64,000 nt of DNA from CALAED01 sp036555725 (GCA_036555725.1 DATBKU010000153.1:62001-126000); one strand, 5' to 3'. Numbered from the stretch's first letter, positions 31,972 through 41,071 are shown. Notes: generated by a model from the letters alone, not told the origin. Numbers and translations are program-made.

Positions 31972-32294
31972 TGGTTCTCCTGCACAGAGAGCCAGACCTG
32001 TACCACCAGTGAGATCAACAGCAACGCGGTCGGGATGACTCCGGCGTAGACGCTCTGTCGCCAGTTGGAGCCGCGCTCCCGGTCGCGGTGCTCGAAGCGC
32101 GACGTCATCGTCCGAAGGTCGTCTTCGAACCGGGCCCGGAGCAGCTCGATATCGCGCTCCACCTCGGTGAACCGGCGTTCGCTGGCACGCTGTTCGGCGA
32201 TGTAGAGCTCCTGGGAGACCAGCCGCTGCATGGAGTTGTAGACCTCGTTGAGCCGCCAGGCGAGCTCGCTGACGGAGGGGGAATCGCGGTCCAT
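31968..32294 (-). CDS. small coiled-coil membrane protein
   Basis: 108 aa. A heptad-rich helical region (about 10-75, many Glu/Arg/Leu) is followed by one membrane segment (83-103) at the C-terminus. This resembles the layout of XhlA/holin-associated proteins but no clear family is recognised. It is translationally coupled to the collagen-like gene and has the opposite topology of anchor, so the two may interact. ATG 32294 with GAGGG five bases upstream; GTG 32300 and TTG 32312 are alternatives. Confidence 0.7.
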   Translation of the reverse strand: MDRDSPSVSELAWRLNEVYNSMQRLVSQELYIAEQRASERRFTEVERDIELLRARFEDDLRTMTSRFEHRDRERGSNWRQSVYAGVIPTALLLISLVVQVWLSVQENH

Positions 32295-32434
32295 GTGCAC
32301 CCTCTGAACCAATATCGGGGGGACGGATCGAGCGGCGCGACTCGCTCCAAGGGGACACCGAGAGTGAGTTTATTGCTACGCAGCGACACGGACGGCCACT
32401 TTCCGTCAATAGTTGGCCGGACGTGGCCGCGAAG

Positions 32435-32452
32435 CGTCAGCAATTGCTGACG
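32435..32452. promoter_or_regulatory. perfect 18-bp palindrome CGTCAGCAATTGCTGACG
   Basis: Centred between the leftward collagen-like operon and the rightward YjbR-like gene. No unpaired centre, 9-base perfect arms. Likely operator for a dimeric repressor; no regulator gene is adjacent. Confidence 0.5.
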
Positions 32453-32549
32453 GAGAGTGTCTGAAATGCGAGGTGTCGCGTTCCTGTCCGGACAAGGAGG
32501 TGGGCAAATACAAGGTAGAGCTGTCGGATCCGGCTGATACACCTCGGGT

Positions 32550-32906
32550 ATGAGCGTTGAGGATTTTCTCGCGATCGTGCTCGGGTTGCCGGAGGTGACC
32601 CAAAATCACGGGCATCCGAGCTATACCGGCTTCAGGGTGCGCGACAAAGGCTTCTGCTACCTCAACGAGGCCGAGGAGGTCGTCGTACTCAAGGCCACTC
32701 GCGAGGAGCAGGCCGCGCTGGTCGCCGAGGACTCCGAGGTCTTCGCCCCGTCCTGGACGGGTGGTCGCTTCGCCTGGGTCGAGATCAAGCTCGAAAAGGC
32801 CGACCACGAAGAGGTCGCCGAGCTCGTCACCGAGGCCTGGCGACTGTCCGCCCCGAAACGGCTTACCGCCGCGTTCCTTGGCTCGTCCGCGATCAAGGAC
32901 CCGTAG
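32550..32906 (+). CDS. MmcQ/YjbR-family protein
   Basis: 118-aa protein of the MmcQ/YjbR (CyaY-like fold) family, seen from VLGLPEV near the N-terminus, the GFRVRDKGFCYL strand pair and the C-terminal LVTEAWRLSAPKRL helix. Members are small and often annotated as DNA-binding, but their role is unproven. ATG 32550 lacks a good ribosome site. Its 3' end faces the hydrolase-glycosyltransferase gene across a hairpin. Confidence 0.82.
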   Translation: MSVEDFLAIVLGLPEVTQNHGHPSYTGFRVRDKGFCYLNEAEEVVVLKATREEQAALVAEDSEVFAPSWTGGRFAWVEIKLEKADHEEVAELVTEAWRLSAPKRLTAAFLGSSAIKDP

Positions 32907-32953
32907 CCGCCGCCTGTTGGGAGCAATGACGCCGTGTCGCAGATCGACGTTCA

Positions 32954-32992
32954 GGCGCGGCGGCCGGGCACAGTCTCGTCCCCGGCCGCGCC
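32954..32992. terminator. bidirectional hairpin between convergent genes
   Basis: GGCGCGG...GCCGGG (from 32954) pairs with CCCCGGCCGCGCC (32980-32992) with a two-base bulge. It sits in the 128-base gap between a rightward and a leftward stop codon. Confidence 0.5.
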
Positions 32993-33034
32993 GTCACGGG
33001 CCATTTCGCCGACCAATGAGCTGATCGCGGCCGC

Positions 33035-35203
33035 CTAAAGGAGCTCCGCGATGGCCGCCGCCGCCCGCGTCGCGCCGTCGGTCTCGACCGGGCGGTAGTC
33101 GACTTCGCGTCCGATCTCACCTGCGATCGCGAGGGCGATTTCCTCAGGTCCGTCGAGCTCGAAGTCCATGTGCCGCCCGGCCTTATAGCCCTGCAGGCGG
33201 TGGCGGACATGGAAATTCTGCTCGAAGTGGTGGCGGAGCGGGAAGTAGAGGAACGGCCGCCGGTTGGCGGTGAGCTCCATGGCGGTGGTCAGCCCGCCTT
33301 GAACCACGGCGAGATCGCAGGCCGCGAGGTGGCGATAGAGGTTGTGCACGTAGGCTCGCAGCTCCAGTCCCTCGGCGCTCGGCAACGTCGCGGGATCGAT
33401 CCGGGGTCCGGTGACCACGACCATCCGCAGCTCAGGGACGAGGCGCTTGGCTTGCGGGAATGCCTCGATCGTCCTGCGGAGCAGGTGACCGCCAACGCCG
33501 GAACCGCCCACGGTGACGATGCAAACCTGCTCGCCGGGGGCATAGCCCAGCTCGTGGCGAAGCTTCTCCCGATCGGTGAGCTGAGCCGGATCGAAGCCGC
33601 TCACGTAGCCGGTGAACGCGAAATGCTCTTCGGTCCAGTCGCGGATCGCGGGCAGATCGGGGCCGAAGCGGTCGGGCACGATGTCGCCGGGGTTGCCGAC
33701 GAACAGCGCTCGGTCTCGGATGCGCCGGTAGCGCGCGATGTGCTCGATCATCTCGGCGTTGTAGTCGGTGGTGAGGTACTCCTCGCGGGCGCCGCCGTCC
33801 CGCATCGGCAGCCAGCCGACGAAGTCGGTGAGCCACACGTACGCGGCGCGCTTCAGCTCCGGGTTCTCGTGCAGGTAGTAGTCGAGCTCCCATGCCTCGT
33901 CGCCGATCCACAGGTCGTACTGCTCGGACTCGGTGAGGTCGTGGAAGACCATGAAGTTGGACAGGAGGATCTCGTCCATCCGCCGCCAGGCCTGGAAGCA
34001 GTGCAGGTCGTGCTCGGCTGACTCCGATTCGATGTGGCCGGACTCGTTGGCGAGGTAGGCGCTCGCCGGATGAATTCGCTCGCCTTCGCCCTTGAGCACC
34101 TTGGTCACTGGGTGCTGAGCCAGCCAGTCGATCTCCAGGTCCGGGTGGAGCCTGCGCAGCTCCCTGGCGATCGCCACGTCCCGCTGCGCATGGCCCAGCC
34201 CGATCGGCGAGGAGATATACAGGGCGCGCTTGCGCCGGGACCGGCCCCTGACCCAGACGGGCGGGGCCTCGATCGCGCCTCCGGAGGCGAGCGCCCGCTC
34301 GGCGAAGTCGCGCACCAGCAAGTTGATCTTGACGGGGTCGCGAGCGGTCGGAATGTGGCCCGATCCTTCCAGGCTCACGAAGGCACCGCCGATCATCTCG
34401 GCGTAGGCCGTTCCGACATCGTGGGGGCGGATGGCGTCGTCCCGTCCATGGATCACCAGCACCGGGCAGCGAACCCGGGCCGCCAGCTCGCGCACCGCGG
34501 CCTCGTCGGCGAGCCGCGGCGCGAGCTGGGTCGCGATCAGCGTCCTGGCATCTGTCTCCAGGCCCCAGCCGACCGCGTCCTCGCGCTGCTTGGTCGAATG
34601 CGGCTCGGTGAAGCATTGGGAGAAGAAGAACTCGAGGAAGTCCTCGTAATTATCGAGCCAGTAATGGAGGTTCCATTTCCCCCACCCCTCGTAGGAGTCA
34701 CGAGGGCGCTCGAACATCGCCTGGGCATCGTCGCGCGGCGCGGACGATGCCAGCGGTAGAGCCGGGGCAATCACCACCATCCCCGCGACCCGATCGGGGT
34801 GCCCGGCGGCCAGCAGCAGTGACCGCTCCGCTCCGCGCGAGAGCGAGACGGTGACCGCTCGCTCGGTGCCGGTGGCGTCCAGTACCGCGAGCGCGTCGCC
34901 GGCGAACTCTTCCTCCTTGTAGGCGTCGGGCTCAGCCGGGCGATCGGACCTGCCGTTGCCGCGCCCGTCGAATGCCACGACCCGGAAATGACGCGCCAGG
35001 TACGGGATCTGCATCTTCCAGAAGCGGGAGTGGATGATCGACCAGGTCGGCATCAGGAGGATCGTCGAATCTCCCTCGCCGTAGACCTCGTAGAACGTCC
35101 TGACGCCGTCCCGCTCGACGTACCCCTCGTCATCGGGGTAGCGGGCGCGGCTCTGCTCAGGTCTGGCCGCCGCGACGGGCGGCGTGGTGGTGGTCGTGCT
35201 CAT
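33035..35203 (-). CDS. fusion of alpha/beta hydrolase and GT-B glycosyltransferase
   Basis: 722 aa. Residues about 20-310 form an alpha/beta hydrolase: a strand-turn with nucleophile Ser122 in S-L-S-R-G (the usual first Gly is Ser), the acid in GRDDA and His in GSGHIP. From about 330 a GT-B glycosyltransferase follows, with the N-terminal SSPIGLGHAQRD loop and a C-terminal donor domain containing TVGGSGVGGH and VQGGLTTAMEL, like MurG/GT28 or UGT enzymes. The pairing suggests sequential processing of one small molecule. ATG 35203 lies within the end of the tetR gene (47-base overlap) with GGGAGA upstream, so both are co-transcribed. Confidence 0.82.
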   Translation of the reverse strand: MSTTTTTPPVAAARPEQSRARYPDDEGYVERDGVRTFYEVYGEGDSTILLMPTWSIIHSRFWKMQIPYLARHFRVVAFDGRGNGRSDRPAEPDAYKEEEFAGDALAVLDATGTERAVTVSLSRGAERSLLLAAGHPDRVAGMVVIAPALPLASSAPRDDAQAMFERPRDSYEGWGKWNLHYWLDNYEDFLEFFFSQCFTEPHSTKQREDAVGWGLETDARTLIATQLAPRLADEAAVRELAARVRCPVLVIHGRDDAIRPHDVGTAYAEMIGGAFVSLEGSGHIPTARDPVKINLLVRDFAERALASGGAIEAPPVWVRGRSRRKRALYISSPIGLGHAQRDVAIARELRRLHPDLEIDWLAQHPVTKVLKGEGERIHPASAYLANESGHIESESAEHDLHCFQAWRRMDEILLSNFMVFHDLTESEQYDLWIGDEAWELDYYLHENPELKRAAYVWLTDFVGWLPMRDGGAREEYLTTDYNAEMIEHIARYRRIRDRALFVGNPGDIVPDRFGPDLPAIRDWTEEHFAFTGYVSGFDPAQLTDREKLRHELGYAPGEQVCIVTVGGSGVGGHLLRRTIEAFPQAKRLVPELRMVVVTGPRIDPATLPSAEGLELRAYVHNLYRHLAACDLAVVQGGLTTAMELTANRRPFLYFPLRHHFEQNFHVRHRLQGYKAGRHMDFELDGPEEIALAIAGEIGREVDYRPVETDGATRAAAAIAELL

Positions 35204-35819
35204 TGGTCTCCCCCTGTGATTCCAGCCATTGGTCGATCCAGGCGAGCAGCGCGTCGTGGCCCGCCGAAACCCCGGAGACGCGCTCCAGCTCGATTCCCTG
35301 GTTGAAGGTCATCACGAGGCTGACCAGGGCCTCCAATGGAAACTCCCGCGGATCGAGCCCGTACTCGTCGGCGGCGTTCCCGAAGGCATCGGTCAGCACC
35401 TCGCGCCACTCTTGGTTCACGCGGGCGATGCGCTCGCGGATCTCGGGCCGGTTCCAGCCGAACGCCTGCAGCTCGAGCCAGATCTTGGGATAGCCCGCCG
35501 CGAGGTCCTCCTCGAGATAGCGCATCGCGGTCCGCCATTTCTCGATGAACGGCTTGTCGGCTTCGTACAACGCCCGCTGTCTTTTGATCAGCCGGTCGGT
35601 GAAGCGCTCGAGCGCCTGCAGCATTACCTCGTCGAGCGAGCCGAAGTAGTAGTGGATGAGTCCCTGATTGAGCCCCGCTGCGCCTGCCAGGCGCCGTGTC
35701 GTGACGCCGGCATGGCCCTCCTCGATCAGCAACCGCTCGGCGGCGTCGAGGAACCCCTCGACAGCGCGCGCACGTGGCGGCGAGGCACTGCGCCTGGCTG
35801 ACGCTAGACGTCCGACCAT
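35157..35819 (-). CDS. TetR-family transcriptional regulator
   Basis: 220 aa. An N-terminal TetR helix-turn-helix spans about 18-65 (TTRRLAGAAGLNQGLIHYYFGS), followed by an all-helical ligand domain. It probably represses its own operon, including the overlapping hydrolase-glycosyltransferase gene, through the palindrome at 35839-35856 just upstream. ATG 35819 has AGGAG in reach. The ligand may be the substrate or product of the fusion enzyme; this is inference. Confidence 0.9.
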   Translation of the reverse strand: MVGRLASARRSASPPRARAVEGFLDAAERLLIEEGHAGVTTRRLAGAAGLNQGLIHYYFGSLDEVMLQALERFTDRLIKRQRALYEADKPFIEKWRTAMRYLEEDLAAGYPKIWLELQAFGWNRPEIRERIARVNQEWREVLTDAFGNAADEYGLDPREFPLEALVSLVMTFNQGIELERVSGVSAGHDALLAWIDQWLESQGETNEHDHHHAARRGGQT

Positions 35820-35838
35820 GGGAACTCGCTCCTGACGT

Positions 35839-35856
35839 CTTAGGCGATCGCCTAAG
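35839..35856. promoter_or_regulatory. perfect 18-bp palindrome CTTAGGCGATCGCCTAAG, TetR operator candidate
   Basis: Nine-base perfect arms, 20 bases upstream of the tetR ATG in the leader/promoter region. Position and symmetry are as expected for an autoregulatory TetR operator. Confidence 0.7.
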
Positions 35857-35999
35857 GCATTTGACTAACCAAACAGGAGCGGGCGCCGGCTCCGCAAGCG
35901 GCTGACCGCCACCGGCCACGTGTGCCAAGGTCATCGTTGCGCTCGCCCGCGCCATCTGGCCACGGCCGGAGTGTCACTGGTGCGCAGTACGCTCCGGCC

Positions 36000-36446
36000 A
36001 TGGCAGCCAGGATCGATCTGACCTTTGATTGCGCGGACGCGCGTCTTCTCGCCGAGTTCTGGAAGACGGCGCTGGGTTACATAGACGAGCCGCCCCCTGC
36101 TCCCTCCAAGACGCGCGACGAGTGGCTCGCCCAGTTCGACGAACCGGGCGACGAACCGGGCGAGGTCTCCGAAGCCGACGCCGCCTGGCTGTGCGACCCC
36201 GGCGGGGTCGGCCCCCGTCTGTCCATCCTCAAGGTTCCCGAGCCCAAGACGGCCAAGAACCGGCTCCACATCGATATCCGCGTCCCGGGTGACGGCAGTC
36301 CCGACGAACGGTGGTCACGGATCAGGACGGAAGCCGAGCGCCTCGTCAAGGCCGGCGGCACCGTCCAGCAGGAGTTCCCCGGCCACCACATCACGATGGC
36401 CGACCCAGAGGGCAACGAGTTCTGCGTCGCGGCAACCGCCACATGA
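36000..36446 (+). CDS. VOC (glyoxalase/bleomycin-resistance-like) family protein
   Basis: 148 aa, vicinal-oxygen-chelate fold of the glyoxalase-like group common in actinomycetes: the DLTFDCADARLLAEFWKTAL start, HIDIRVPG in the middle and DPEGNEFCV at the end. These proteins may be dioxygenases, resistance proteins or simple binders. ATG 36000 starts the conserved region; no strong ribosome site precedes it, so a leaderless transcript is possible. Confidence 0.82.
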   Translation: MAARIDLTFDCADARLLAEFWKTALGYIDEPPPAPSKTRDEWLAQFDEPGDEPGEVSEADAAWLCDPGGVGPRLSILKVPEPKTAKNRLHIDIRVPGDGSPDERWSRIRTEAERLVKAGGTVQQEFPGHHITMADPEGNEFCVAATAT

Positions 36447-36482
36447 TCATGTGCATGGCCTAGTCCTGGGGGTGGCGGGTGA

Positions 36483-36962
36483 TTAGAGCGTCTTGAAGTA
36501 CCGGGCGATGGGGAGAGCGACGAAACCGGCGCGCTCATAGGTGCGCCGGGCCGGCGCATGACCGGGGTCGCCGCCGGTTTCCACCATTGCCACTGTCATG
36601 TTGCTGTCTTTGAACCACCGCAGCGCGGTGGAGGTCAGGAGAGCACCGGCGCCGTTGCGCTGATATTCCGGATCGACGGCGATCATGTAGATCTCGCCGA
36701 TATCCGTTTCGTGATCGAGCCGCGCGGCGACAAATCCGATGACGCCCTCGTTCAGCTCGGCGACCCAGACGCGCATTCCGGCCGCGGTGCAGGTGGCTCG
36801 CACCGCTCGCCGTTGATCCGCGCGCCAATCAGAATGCAGCCGGTGATAAATACCGCCCAGGATATTTTCGAGCGAATCGAATATCGGTGCCCAGGCCCGC
36901 AGCGAAAGGACTATCACCGCATCCAGGTCGCGGGTTTCATAGAGCCGGACGATCGGTCGCAT
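36483..36962 (-). CDS. GNAT-family N-acetyltransferase
   Basis: 159 aa. GNAT fold with the acetyl-CoA loop region YMIAVDPEYQRNGAGALL and a C-terminal RRTYERAGFVAL. It acetylates an amine on an unknown small molecule or protein. GC content is lower than its neighbours, notably in the 5' half, which may indicate a more recent arrival. Convergent with the VOC gene, with a 36-base gap. Start ATG 36962, weak ribosome site. Confidence 0.8.
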   Translation of the reverse strand: MRPIVRLYETRDLDAVIVLSLRAWAPIFDSLENILGGIYHRLHSDWRADQRRAVRATCTAAGMRVWVAELNEGVIGFVAARLDHETDIGEIYMIAVDPEYQRNGAGALLTSTALRWFKDSNMTVAMVETGGDPGHAPARRTYERAGFVALPIARYFKTL

Positions 36963-37002
36963 GTCTGCATGCTGCCGGGTCGCCGCGCATCCCGCACTTG
37001 GT

Positions 37003-39324
37003 TTATGGCCGGGGGCGCCAGCGCTCGTGCCGGGTGCGGGGTTCGCCCTCCCGTACGAGTTGCAGCCGGGGCCGGGGCTCGTCGGCGCGGCCGGCGCGCG
37101 GCTTGCGGCTGCCGGCCTGGAACGGGTCGGGCCAGTCGGCGCCTGGACCTTCGTAGTCTTGGTCGGCGGCGGCGTGCAGGGTCCATTGCGGGTCGTACAG
37201 GTGGCTGCGGCCGAGGGCGCACAGGTTGCCCCGCCCGGCCAGGATGATCGAGTTGACGTCGTCGTACGACGAGATCGCGCCGACCGCGATCGTCGCGATG
37301 CCGGCCTCGTTGCGGATCCGGTCCGCGTACGGCGTCTGGTAGCTGCGCCCGAAGGCCGGCCGCTCGTCCGGCGTCACCTGACCGGTGGAGACGTCGATGG
37401 CGGCGGCGCCCGCTTGCTGGAAGGCGCGAGCGATCTCCACCGCATCGTCACCGGTGATGCCGCCGTCGACCCAGTCGGTGGCGGAGATCCGTACGGTCAT
37501 CGGCTTGTGGTCCGGCCACACCGTACGGATCGCGCGGAACACCTCTAGCGGGTAGCGCAGCCGGTTCGCCGGCGACCCGCCGTACGCGTCGGTGCGCTGG
37601 TTGGTCACCGGCGAGATGAAGCTGGACAGCAGGTAGCCGTGCGCGCAGTGCAGCTCAAGCAGGTCGAACCCGGCCCGGTCGCCCATAACCGCGGCGCGGA
37701 CGAACTCCTCGCGGATCTCGTCCATCTCGGTGCGGGTCAGCGCGCGCGGCACCTGGTTGACGCCCGGCCGGTACGGGATCGGCGACGGCGCGACGACCTC
37801 CCAGTTCCCGTGTGGCAGCGGCTCGTCCATGCCCTCCCACATGAGCTTCGTGGAGCCCTTACGCCCGGAGTGGCCCAGCTGCAAACCGATCTTGGCCGTG
37901 CTGTGGGTGTGCACGAAGTCGGCGATCCGCGCCCAGGCGGCCTCGTGCTCGGCCCGGTAGAGGCCGGCGCAGCCGGGGGTGATGCGACCCGGCTCGGACA
38001 CGCACACCATCTCGGTCATCACCAGCGCCGCGCCGCCCAGCGCCTTGCCGCCCAGGTGCACCAGGTGGAAGTCGCCCGGCGTGCCGTCGACCGCGGAGTA
38101 CATGTCCATGGCCGACACGACAATTCGGTTCTTCAGCTCCAGCTCGCCCAGCCGGAACGGCGTGAACATCGGCGGCGTGCGCCCGGCGACCTCGTCGACG
38201 AACTCCGGGTCGCGCAGCCGCAGGTTGTCGTACGTGACCCGGCGGCTGCGGGTCAGCAGGTTGAACGCGAACCGCAGCGGCTCCTGCCGCAGGTACTGCC
38301 CGATGTTCTCGAACCACTCCAGGCTGGCCTGCGCCGCCCGCTGCGTGCTCTCCACCACCGGCCGGCGCTCGGCCTCGTACGCGGCCAGCGCGGCGTCGAT
38401 GCCCGGCTGTTCGTGCAGGCAGGCGGCCAGTGCGAGCGCGTCCTCCATCGCCAGCTTCGTGCCGGACCCCACCGAGAAGTGCGCCGTGTGCGCCGCGTCG
38501 CCGATCAGTACGACGTTGCCGTGCCGCCAGGTCTGGTTTCGGATCGTCGTGAAGTTGAGCCACTTGGAATTGTTGGGCACGAGGGTGTGGCCGTCGAGGA
38601 TGTCGGCGAACAGCTTTTCGCACACCGTGATGCTGTCGAGGTCGCTCTCGCCGGGCGCGAACTCGCGCGTGGCGAACCGGTCGAAGCCGGCCGCGCGCCA
38701 CACCTTGTCGCTCATTTCGACGATGAACGTGCTCATCTCGGCGTCGTACGGGTAACCGTGGATCTGCATGACCCCGTACGGCGTCTCGACGACGTAGAAC
38801 TTGAACGCGTCGAAGACCAGGTCGGTGCCGAGCCACATGTACTTGCAGCGGCGCACGTCGAGGTCGGGGACGAAGACGTCGGCGAAGGCGGCCCGAGTGG
38901 CGCTGTTGGCGCCGTCGGCCGCCACCACCAGGTCGTACTCACGGGCGAGCTCTTCCGCGGGCGGCGCCTCGGACCGGGAATGGACGACGATGCCGAGCTC
39001 GTGGCTGCGCTCCCGCAGAATCTCCAGCAGCCGCCGGCGGCTCATCGCGGCGAACCCGTGCCCGCCGGAGGTGACGATCTCGCCCCGGTAGTGGATGTCG
39101 ATGTCGTCCCAGCGCGCGAACTCGGCCGTCATGGCGGCATGGACGGCCGGGTCGGCGTGCTCGATGCCGCCGAGCGTCTCGTCGGAGAACACCACGCCGA
39201 AGCCGAAGGTGTCGCCGGGGGAGTTGCGCTCCCACACGGTGATGTCGTGGTGTGGGCCCAGCTGCTTCATCAGGACGCCGAAGTACAGCCCGCCGGGACC
39301 GCCGCCGATGCAGGCGATGCGCAT
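37003..39324 (-). CDS. bifunctional aryl-CoA monooxygenase/reductase (salicylyl-CoA or 2-aminobenzoyl-CoA type)
   Basis: 773 aa. An FAD-dependent aromatic hydroxylase (GGGPGG at the N-terminus, GDAAHTAHFSVGSG near 280) is fused to an Old-Yellow-Enzyme-type FMN domain from about residue 400 (FRLGELELKNRIV, then LHCAHGYLLSSF). This fusion is known from 2-aminobenzoyl-CoA monooxygenase/reductase and proteins annotated as salicylyl-CoA 5-hydroxylase/oxidoreductase. It would hydroxylate and partly reduce the ring of an aryl-CoA. ATG 39324 has GGGAGG. Its promoter region carries a box also found upstream of paaX. Confidence 0.88.
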   Translation of the reverse strand: MRIACIGGGPGGLYFGVLMKQLGPHHDITVWERNSPGDTFGFGVVFSDETLGGIEHADPAVHAAMTAEFARWDDIDIHYRGEIVTSGGHGFAAMSRRRLLEILRERSHELGIVVHSRSEAPPAEELAREYDLVVAADGANSATRAAFADVFVPDLDVRRCKYMWLGTDLVFDAFKFYVVETPYGVMQIHGYPYDAEMSTFIVEMSDKVWRAAGFDRFATREFAPGESDLDSITVCEKLFADILDGHTLVPNNSKWLNFTTIRNQTWRHGNVVLIGDAAHTAHFSVGSGTKLAMEDALALAACLHEQPGIDAALAAYEAERRPVVESTQRAAQASLEWFENIGQYLRQEPLRFAFNLLTRSRRVTYDNLRLRDPEFVDEVAGRTPPMFTPFRLGELELKNRIVVSAMDMYSAVDGTPGDFHLVHLGGKALGGAALVMTEMVCVSEPGRITPGCAGLYRAEHEAAWARIADFVHTHSTAKIGLQLGHSGRKGSTKLMWEGMDEPLPHGNWEVVAPSPIPYRPGVNQVPRALTRTEMDEIREEFVRAAVMGDRAGFDLLELHCAHGYLLSSFISPVTNQRTDAYGGSPANRLRYPLEVFRAIRTVWPDHKPMTVRISATDWVDGGITGDDAVEIARAFQQAGAAAIDVSTGQVTPDERPAFGRSYQTPYADRIRNEAGIATIAVGAISSYDDVNSIILAGRGNLCALGRSHLYDPQWTLHAAADQDYEGPGADWPDPFQAGSRKPRAGRADEPRPRLQLVREGEPRTRHERWRPRP

Positions 39325-39348
39325 TGCCGAGCCTCCCGTGCATCTCGC

Positions 39349-39360
39349 CGGCATTGTCAA
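39349..39360. promoter_or_regulatory. CGGCATTGTCAA box upstream of the aryl-CoA monooxygenase gene
   Basis: Exact copy of a 12-base word at 41080-41091. It lies in the 73-base gap between the aryl-CoA ligase stop and the monooxygenase start, followed by an ATATCG...GTCAA segment also present near paaX. Candidate PaaX-type regulator site. Confidence 0.45.
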
Positions 39361-39397
39361 GCTATATCGTTCTCATGACGGTAGTCAAAGCAACGCG

Positions 39398-41017
39398 TTA
39401 CAACACTTCCCGGAGCTTGAACCGTTGCAGCTTGCCGGTCGGCGTGTACGGCAGCGCGTCGAGGAAGGTGACGGCGCGCGGATATTTGTACGGCGCGATC
39501 TGCTCCTTGACGAATTCCTGCAGGGACCGCGCGGTCGACTCGGTCGCGGGCACATCGGCCCGGAGCACCACGAAGGCCTTGACGATCTGCCCACGCTCTG
39601 GGTCGGGCACGCCGATCACGGCGGCCTCGGCGACGTCGGGGGAGCGCAGCAGGACCTCCTCGACCTCGATGGCCGCGATGTTGTACCCGGCCGAGATGAT
39701 CAGGTCGTCGGCGCGCGACTGGTACCAGAAGTAGCCGTCGGCGTCGCGGACATAGACGTCGCCGGTGAAGTTCCAGCCATCCCGTACGTACTGGCGTTGC
39801 CGGTCGTCGGCCAGATAGCGGCAGCCCGTCGGCCCGCGGACGGCCAGCAGCCCGGGTTGACCGTCGGGCAGCGAAGCGCCGGTGTCGTCGACGACGCGCG
39901 CCTCGTAGCCGGGCACCACCCTGCCGGTGGAGCCGGGCCGGATGTCGGCGTCGGCCGAGCCGATGAAGATGTGCAACATCTCCGTCGAGCCGATGCCGTC
40001 GATGATCTCTATGCCGGTGGCGTCCCGCCACGCCTCCCAGGTGCGCGCGTTGAGATGCTCACCGGCGGACACGCAGCGACGCAACGACGCGGTATCGGTG
40101 GTATTGGCCTGGCCCAGCTCGGCGAGCATGGCGCGGTAGGCGGTGGGCGCGGTGAACAGCACGCTGACGCGCTGTTCGGCCAGGGCGGCGAGCAGCAACT
40201 CGGGGCTGCCGCGCTCCAGCAGCACGGTCGACGCGCCGGCCCGCAGCGGGAACACCACCAGACCGCCCAGCCCGAAGGTGAAGGACAGCGGCGGGCTGCC
40301 CGCGAACACGTCGTCGGCTCTCGGCTTGAGCACATGTGCGGAGAAGGTGTCGGCGATGACCAGCACGTCCCGGTGGAAGTGCAGGCATCCCTTGGGCTTG
40401 CCCGTGGTGCCCGAGGTGAACGCGATCATGCACACGTCGTCGGCCGCCGTCGGCACCGCCGGGAAGTCCGCCGGTTTGCGGCCGCAGCGCACGGTCAGGT
40501 CGTCGCCGTCCTTGCCGCCGTACGCTACGACCCGCAGGCCGTCGACCTCGGCCTTGACCAGATCGGCGACGAAGCGGGAATCGCACAGGGCGTGGGAGAC
40601 CTGCGCCCTCTCCACGATCTCGCGCAGCTCGCCGCTGCGCAGCACGGGCAGCACGCTCACCGCGACCGCCCCCGCCTTGATCACGCCGAACCAGCACGCG
40701 ACCAGCCAGGGGTTGTTGGGGCCGCGCAGCAGGACCCGGTTCCCCGGCACCACCCCGAGGTCCTCGACCAGCACCCGGGCGACCTGGTCGGCGCGGCGGC
40801 GTAGCTCGCGGTACGTCCACGACTCGTCCTGCCCGATCAGGCAGGGGCGGTCCGGCCCGTACCGCTCAATCGTCTTGTCCAGCAGCTCCTCGGCGCAGTT
40901 CAGCCGCTCCGGATACCGCAACTCCGGCAGGGAGAGCACCATCGTGGGCCACCGCTCGGGCTGCGGCAGGTTGTCGCGGGTGAACGTATCGACGTGAGCC
41001 GAGGGTGAGAGGTCCAT
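39398..41017 (-). CDS. aryl-CoA ligase (benzoate/2-aminobenzoate-CoA ligase type)
   Basis: 539 aa adenylate-forming ligase that activates an aromatic acid to its CoA thioester. All core motifs are intact: TSGTTGKPKG (A3), GSTEM (A5), FTGDVYVRD (A7), SRADDLIISAGYNI (A8) and TPTGKLQRF with the catalytic lysine (A10). The benzoate-CoA-ligase-like sequence and the neighbouring bifunctional aryl-CoA monooxygenase suggest 2-aminobenzoate or salicylate as substrate. ATG 41017; divergent from paaX. Confidence 0.9.
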   Translation of the reverse strand: MDLSPSAHVDTFTRDNLPQPERWPTMVLSLPELRYPERLNCAEELLDKTIERYGPDRPCLIGQDESWTYRELRRRADQVARVLVEDLGVVPGNRVLLRGPNNPWLVACWFGVIKAGAVAVSVLPVLRSGELREIVERAQVSHALCDSRFVADLVKAEVDGLRVVAYGGKDGDDLTVRCGRKPADFPAVPTAADDVCMIAFTSGTTGKPKGCLHFHRDVLVIADTFSAHVLKPRADDVFAGSPPLSFTFGLGGLVVFPLRAGASTVLLERGSPELLLAALAEQRVSVLFTAPTAYRAMLAELGQANTTDTASLRRCVSAGEHLNARTWEAWRDATGIEIIDGIGSTEMLHIFIGSADADIRPGSTGRVVPGYEARVVDDTGASLPDGQPGLLAVRGPTGCRYLADDRQRQYVRDGWNFTGDVYVRDADGYFWYQSRADDLIISAGYNIAAIEVEEVLLRSPDVAEAAVIGVPDPERGQIVKAFVVLRADVPATESTARSLQEFVKEQIAPYKYPRAVTFLDALPYTPTGKLQRFKLREVL

Positions 41018-41071
41018 GGCGACGCCTATCCGAGACGATGAAACCCAACATATCGCTTCTGTTACTGCCGT

